This document shows positions 59,916-64,000 of a stretch of DNA of 64,000 nt, piece after piece. Origin of the DNA: Dryococelus australis (lineage: Eukaryota; Arthropoda; Insecta; Phasmatodea; Phasmatidae). The notes under the pieces were generated by a model, which saw nothing but the letters and a program-made list of their open reading frames with translations, had not been told where the DNA came from and made no database searches. The stretch covers positions 212,735,047 to 212,799,046 of the forward strand of contig CM056995.1 in assembly GCA_029891345.1 (NCBI GenBank). The letters run 5' to 3'. Positions within the stretch are counted from its first letter, which is position 1. Each line of letters begins with the position of its first letter. The translations under genes and the position numbers were made by a program.

Positions 59916-61372
59916 CCCACTCTTAATTAATTTACCTACTTACATATACTGATTGCATCGGTTCCTCTTTGAAAGAAAAATTCTCAACTACACTCCATAA
60001 CGAGGATGAAAAATATCGTCCCTTCTCTACGCTTACCATTCCGTTCAACAAATTATTGTACATGTGTATAATTGCTTCCGATGAAAAGCGCTATTCCCGC
60101 CCTCGTTTATTGTACCCACAATCGCTTAAGACAATTAGAAACATTATTAATAGCTTAATTGTTTTGCAATGAAGCAGCCTTATTCCCAACCACTATGTAT
60201 AAACATAACATACACATGCCTTTAATTTTTCATCAACTTAGTTCTTGTTGCTCTTTCACTCCTTTCTAGCTGCTTACAACACCGCCCGAGCCCATTTTAA
60301 CACGGCTACAAAAATTCCACCAAGCGTAGATATATCGAATAATTACACAAATTAATGCCTATTAGAGTGAGCGTGTACGCTGTAAAAAATTACCTTACCA
60401 TTGGAAGCCAGGAACTGTGTTCACGCAATGTTATAAAATATCTAATTTAGTTATACCAGTGAATTTAAGGCGAATTAAAAGTTTTGGCTTTTAAAATAAC
60501 GGTTCCCGTAAAAATGACAAGCAAACAAAAACGGTTTCTTCAGTTAGCATAATTCTGAAATGTTTCTAGGATTGGATTATTTATGCACGTTTTTTAAGAC
60601 TCATCCAGAATATAAATATCGTCGATAATTAACGCAATATTTATGGGGCATGTAGCCAGACTCTCAGAGGTGACATATTTAGCGATCTGGAGGGGAAAAA
60701 ATAGGTCGCAGAATGTCCCTGACATGGTCTACACGACGCCAGAATAACAAACTGCGAACAGTCGGGAGGTCGGACCTAGGCCAAGAAAAGATCCCGCATT
60801 CGTGGAAGGCGGACGCAACCATCGCAAGCCTTCGGTTAATTGCAGAAGCTCGAGGATGGAACTTTCCGCAACTTGCGCTCGGTGGCGATCGGAAAAAAAA
60901 GGGGGGGGGGGGGGGGAGAGATACCAAACTCCGTCCCTCTTCTCTCGACCCCAGCAATTAGGAAGCTTCTGTTACGTCACGCCGGTGAGAAGGTGAAGCG
61001 GATAAAACGGCTTCTTCTTCCAGAGCAAGGCCGCCGACTCGGGATCCGAGTTAAGGGTCTGCAAACTTAGTTTGTAACGCCAGGCTGCGAGAAAAAGTGC
61101 ATAGCAAGTAGTTAGGAGAGTTTCCAGTGTTGCACGCAGGGCAAGGGCTATGTGGTTTGTCTGCGAGGTTCTAACACTTCTGCTGGACGTAGATACGCCG
61201 CGAAAAGAATGGAAAAGAATCAGATTAATTAATCCGAGGCTTGTTCCATTGGTTTTTCTTTTAGGCTTGTTACTGTGTATTTAAATTTACGCAATTACTA
61301 ATTTGTTATAGCGAAAGGTTATTATCAATTTACATAAAAAAATGTGTGTTTGCTTGCTTTTTGTCTGTATGT
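59916..61372. other. no gene seen
   Basis: The GC-richer segment 60680-61080 has four overlapping frames without motifs and a G14 run near 60901. Confidence 0.45.
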
Positions 61373-61496
61373 ATGACTGCTAAAAGAAAGTGTGTTACTT
61401 TGTTTTGTGGCATATGGAAAACCTGTTTGTGAGTGTGTATGTATAAACAGGTTTTCCATATGCCACATAACAAAGTAACATACTTTCTTTTAGCAG

Positions 61497-61500
<4 letters not shown>
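61373..61500. repeat. 56-bp-arm near-perfect hairpin
   Basis: Arms 61373-61428 and 61445-61500 are complementary at 54 of 56 positions, with a 16-bp loop (GTGAGTGTGTATGTAT). A TA microsatellite begins at the outer end of the right arm. Confidence 0.95.
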
Positions 61501-61555
<55 letters not shown>

Positions 61556-61580
61556 ATATATTATATATATATATATATAT
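61498..61580. repeat. (TA)n microsatellite
   Basis: TA run broken by ATTATATA interruptions. The YIYIYI frames are artefacts. Confidence 0.97.
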
Positions 61581-62195
61581 GGAAACAACTGTTTATCTCC
61601 CGAAAAGACCCAACACAGGAAATGTTCTATGTACAGTTGAAAGTACAGTTGAAAGTGTGTACGACAAGTACGTTTTAAAGGTGACATAACATGGGGTATG
61701 GATGCAGGAATTTCAGGCAAGTAACAAAGTAAAACATGGCTGATTGAAATCATGTTTAATTGATATAATACTCGTACAAACTGTATACAGTCATGTGAAC
61801 GGGTACGTATCGTACGTGTACGAGCTGTTCAACATCTTTCAGATTGGTCTCCGCGGTTGTCCACGGTTCGTTGCCAGCTGTGAGGCCGACGTCGGCACAA
61901 CATTTCGACGAGAGAGGTGTCGCACATTGACGGAGCTCATGCAGCCGATGGCATTTCCCCGTCTTCGAAGGTCGCTAAGTGATTATTGTTTGTAAGCGAT
62001 ACTGCTAAAGGTGGCTAAGACACGCCTGAAGTCATTTATCACTTAAATCCTATCCTAAGGCTTGGCTGGTCCCGCACGTGGCAGCGCCCTTAAGGGAATC
62101 CATAGTAACGCATTGTAAACGCTTCAGTGTTACATCTCGTCATATAGAAGCATTGCGACGCACCGTCTAAATACTGCGATATGTATTCTCACAAG
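61581..62195. other. no gene seen
   Basis: GTACAGTTGAAA is directly duplicated near 61632. The 83-codon frame at 61744-61995 is unrecognised. Confidence 0.45.
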
Positions 62196-62596
62196 TATAA
62201 TCCATTGACGGTTACTTCGCACTTGTAAAATGCCCTGCTGAATTTCTACTTCTAGGATATTCCTCCGCCTCGTGCAAACTAAGGTTAACTAAGTATATAA
62301 AATTATACCAAAGGACAACGCACCGAGTTCGTGAGCACTCAGTTGTAATAATATTTTGTATTTGAACTGTTTCTTACTGTGTTTATTCATATTTATTAGG
62401 AGTGAAATACTATAATTTATAAATGAAATATAGGCAAAACTTCAACTGAATGAAAAATGGAATACTTATATGTTAACAGGAGAATAAAACGCTTGTGATA
62501 CATGGCATATTTAAGAAATAACTAAAAGCGTCATAACTGGGATGATTTTTCAAAGGTTTGTTTCAAAAAGTGTGAAGAAACCGCGAAAATACTATA
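62196..62596 (+). mobile_element. MITE-C copy 2
   Basis: TATAATCCATTGACGGTTAC to GAAACCGCGAAAATACTATA, with ATTCCTCCGCCTCGTGCAAA and AAAACGCTTGTGATACATGG inside. MITE-B copy 4 starts about 20 bp later. Confidence 0.88.
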
Positions 62597-62617
62597 ATAT
62601 CTGTAACAACCGATTGT

Positions 62618-62856
62618 TAAAGGCTATTCACTATAAAGTGAGCACTTTTTGAAACCCTCTCACCTGGAATAATAGTCAAGAAATATATTTTGTTTTAGCC
62701 TAGAAGTTAAGTTCCTAGTGCAGTGGCATATTTACACTGTGTATATTATTACATGGCAATATTTATTTAAGAAAGGTGGTTAATGGATAAAATATGGTTG
62801 AAAAGAAAAAGTATCTAAGTCCTCAAAAATGCTCACTTTACCGTGAACAGCCTATA
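62618..62856 (+). mobile_element. MITE-B copy 4
   Basis: TAAAGGCTATTCACTATAAA to TTTACCGTGAACAGCCTATA. About 239 bp, interior as copy 1. Confidence 0.93.
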
Positions 62857-64000
62857 TCACCGCGATGTAAGATAGTGAATTAAAATGCAAATTACACTTT
62901 GTACTTTTACCCACATCTTCGGGTCTCGGTGCCCTTGTGTCGTGTAACGCAGATCCTAACAGCGTTTTCTGACGTCTAGGTGTATGTAGTAACATGACGG
63001 CTGTCTCATTTTTACGAGGTGAATCGTCCCTTCAGTGCCTTGAACGTAAAGGCGACCAGATATTCGAATGCGCATGCCTAGGTCGCCCTTAGCACTCCCA
63101 CACTTCTACGCTTTGGACACGCAAAATACCTCCACCAGACTACTGTCTATCTCATATAAGATGGCAAGATTTTGACAGTCAGTGAGTGGCGACTTGATGT
63201 ATACAAAACAAACAAAGTGCCGTTTACAAAATCGTGTATCAGCTGATGCACGAACAATCAAAAGTTAATATTAAGTTGGCTATTCTGAGTGTGCTGCCGA
63301 CGCACATCAGACAAGCACAAAATACGCGATAACAAAGAGTTCCTAGTTTAATTAATATATTTTATTTTACGTGGTCACAAACCAGCGGTTGTAGGTGTTA
63401 CAAACTAATCTTCGCGCTGAAGTAGTAGTGTAGAGGTGTTCAAAATGAAACACAATAAGACTATTCATAGCCGAATGAAATGCGAATTCAAACCCTAGAT
63501 CTTTTAATTTCGTATTCCAACTCTCCGTGCGTGCATTCCATATGTGCTTGATATTAATTCTAATAGTCTACAGAAATATTGCATGGTAGTATTGAATCAT
63601 TGTTTCAAATAATTTGACGAAATATATTTCAAATTCGTGTCGTTTCGAGACAGTAATAGGAGAAAAGTCAAGTTTTAAAAAGCAGGATCTAGAGGCAGCG
63701 AAGCTGCTGCTATCTGTCAGTACCGTGCACCGCTCACACGCTTTACCATGTCGTGCGCGCCATCTGTGTGTTCTTTCTCGAACCTAACCAGCTATACAGC
63801 TGAAATGAAATTTCGTATGTAAAATAACAAATTTACGAACACACGCCAATCGTTTTATTTTTCCGCGAGATCTGCGTAATTGTTACAGTAACATACATTT
63901 CGTGTACAGCGATTTCGATTACTAGTAATTTCTAATGGGCCAGTAATTGTTCGCCTATGACCTAAACACCCCATGATTTATCCCGGAAACCCATTTCCTT
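62857..64000. other. no gene seen
   Basis: No repeat family member or coding pattern recognised to the window end. Confidence 0.5.

Overview
This window is nuclear DNA of an animal, most likely an insect with a large, repeat-rich genome. The base composition is AT-rich. There are no compact operons and no intact long reading frame. The tRNA-derived SINEs, Tc1/mariner- and hAT-type MITEs, Helitron-like ends and foldback elements are all typical of arthropods. I cannot name the species. No intact protein-coding gene is visible. The coding signal is confined to decayed copies of one unusual gene family and one dead transposase.

Layout. 0-5 kb: a decayed minus-strand gene with C2HC-type zinc fingers and a nuclease-like domain, then minisatellites and two MITE-A copies. 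5.05-10.9 kb: a 5.9-kb foldback element (X). Its core is an inverted repeat holding two decayed, head-to-head copies of a zinc-finger-family gene, with three minisatellites. 11-16 kb: a TA tract, a near-palindromic element bounded by TTAA (P1), a decayed transposase split by a SINE with a 12-bp target duplication, and a second SINE type. 16.1-21.0 kb: a nested foldback (Y), made of a TTAA-bounded palindromic element split by a 4.1-kb inverted repeat with 1.9-kb arms and a minisatellite loop. 21-27 kb: LTR-like fragments, several MITEs and a 1.14-kb insertion flanked by 15-bp direct repeats. 28.5-34.8 kb: the best preserved zinc-finger pseudogene (minus strand), with duplicated upstream blocks and short tandem arrays. 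34.9-51 kb: dense MITEs of families A, C, hAT-like and others, plus dispersed repeats D and G. 52.7-55.1 kb: an old tandem array of about eight 285-bp units. 55-64 kb: more MITEs, a nested Helitron-like element, repeat F, a near-perfect 56-bp-arm hairpin, and otherwise featureless DNA.

How the parts relate. Three MITE families (A about 400-430 bp, B about 235 bp, C about 418 bp) share related termini (TATAGGCTGTTCAC or similar, flanked by TA) and account for about twenty insertions, so one Tc1/mariner-like transposase probably mobilised them all. Foldbacks X and Y share a module of a CCGCCAT/TGACGTCAC box followed by runs of TGACCTTGACC, and both carry minisatellites built from GGGTC words. 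The zinc-finger family appears at four places, two of them inside foldback X. It shares a C-x2-C-x12-H-x3/4-C finger and a C-terminal block reading FPE.PNE.VDRLR. This family, and its inverted capture by a foldback element, is the most promising unusual signal here. All family assignments rest on reading and memory and need database searches.
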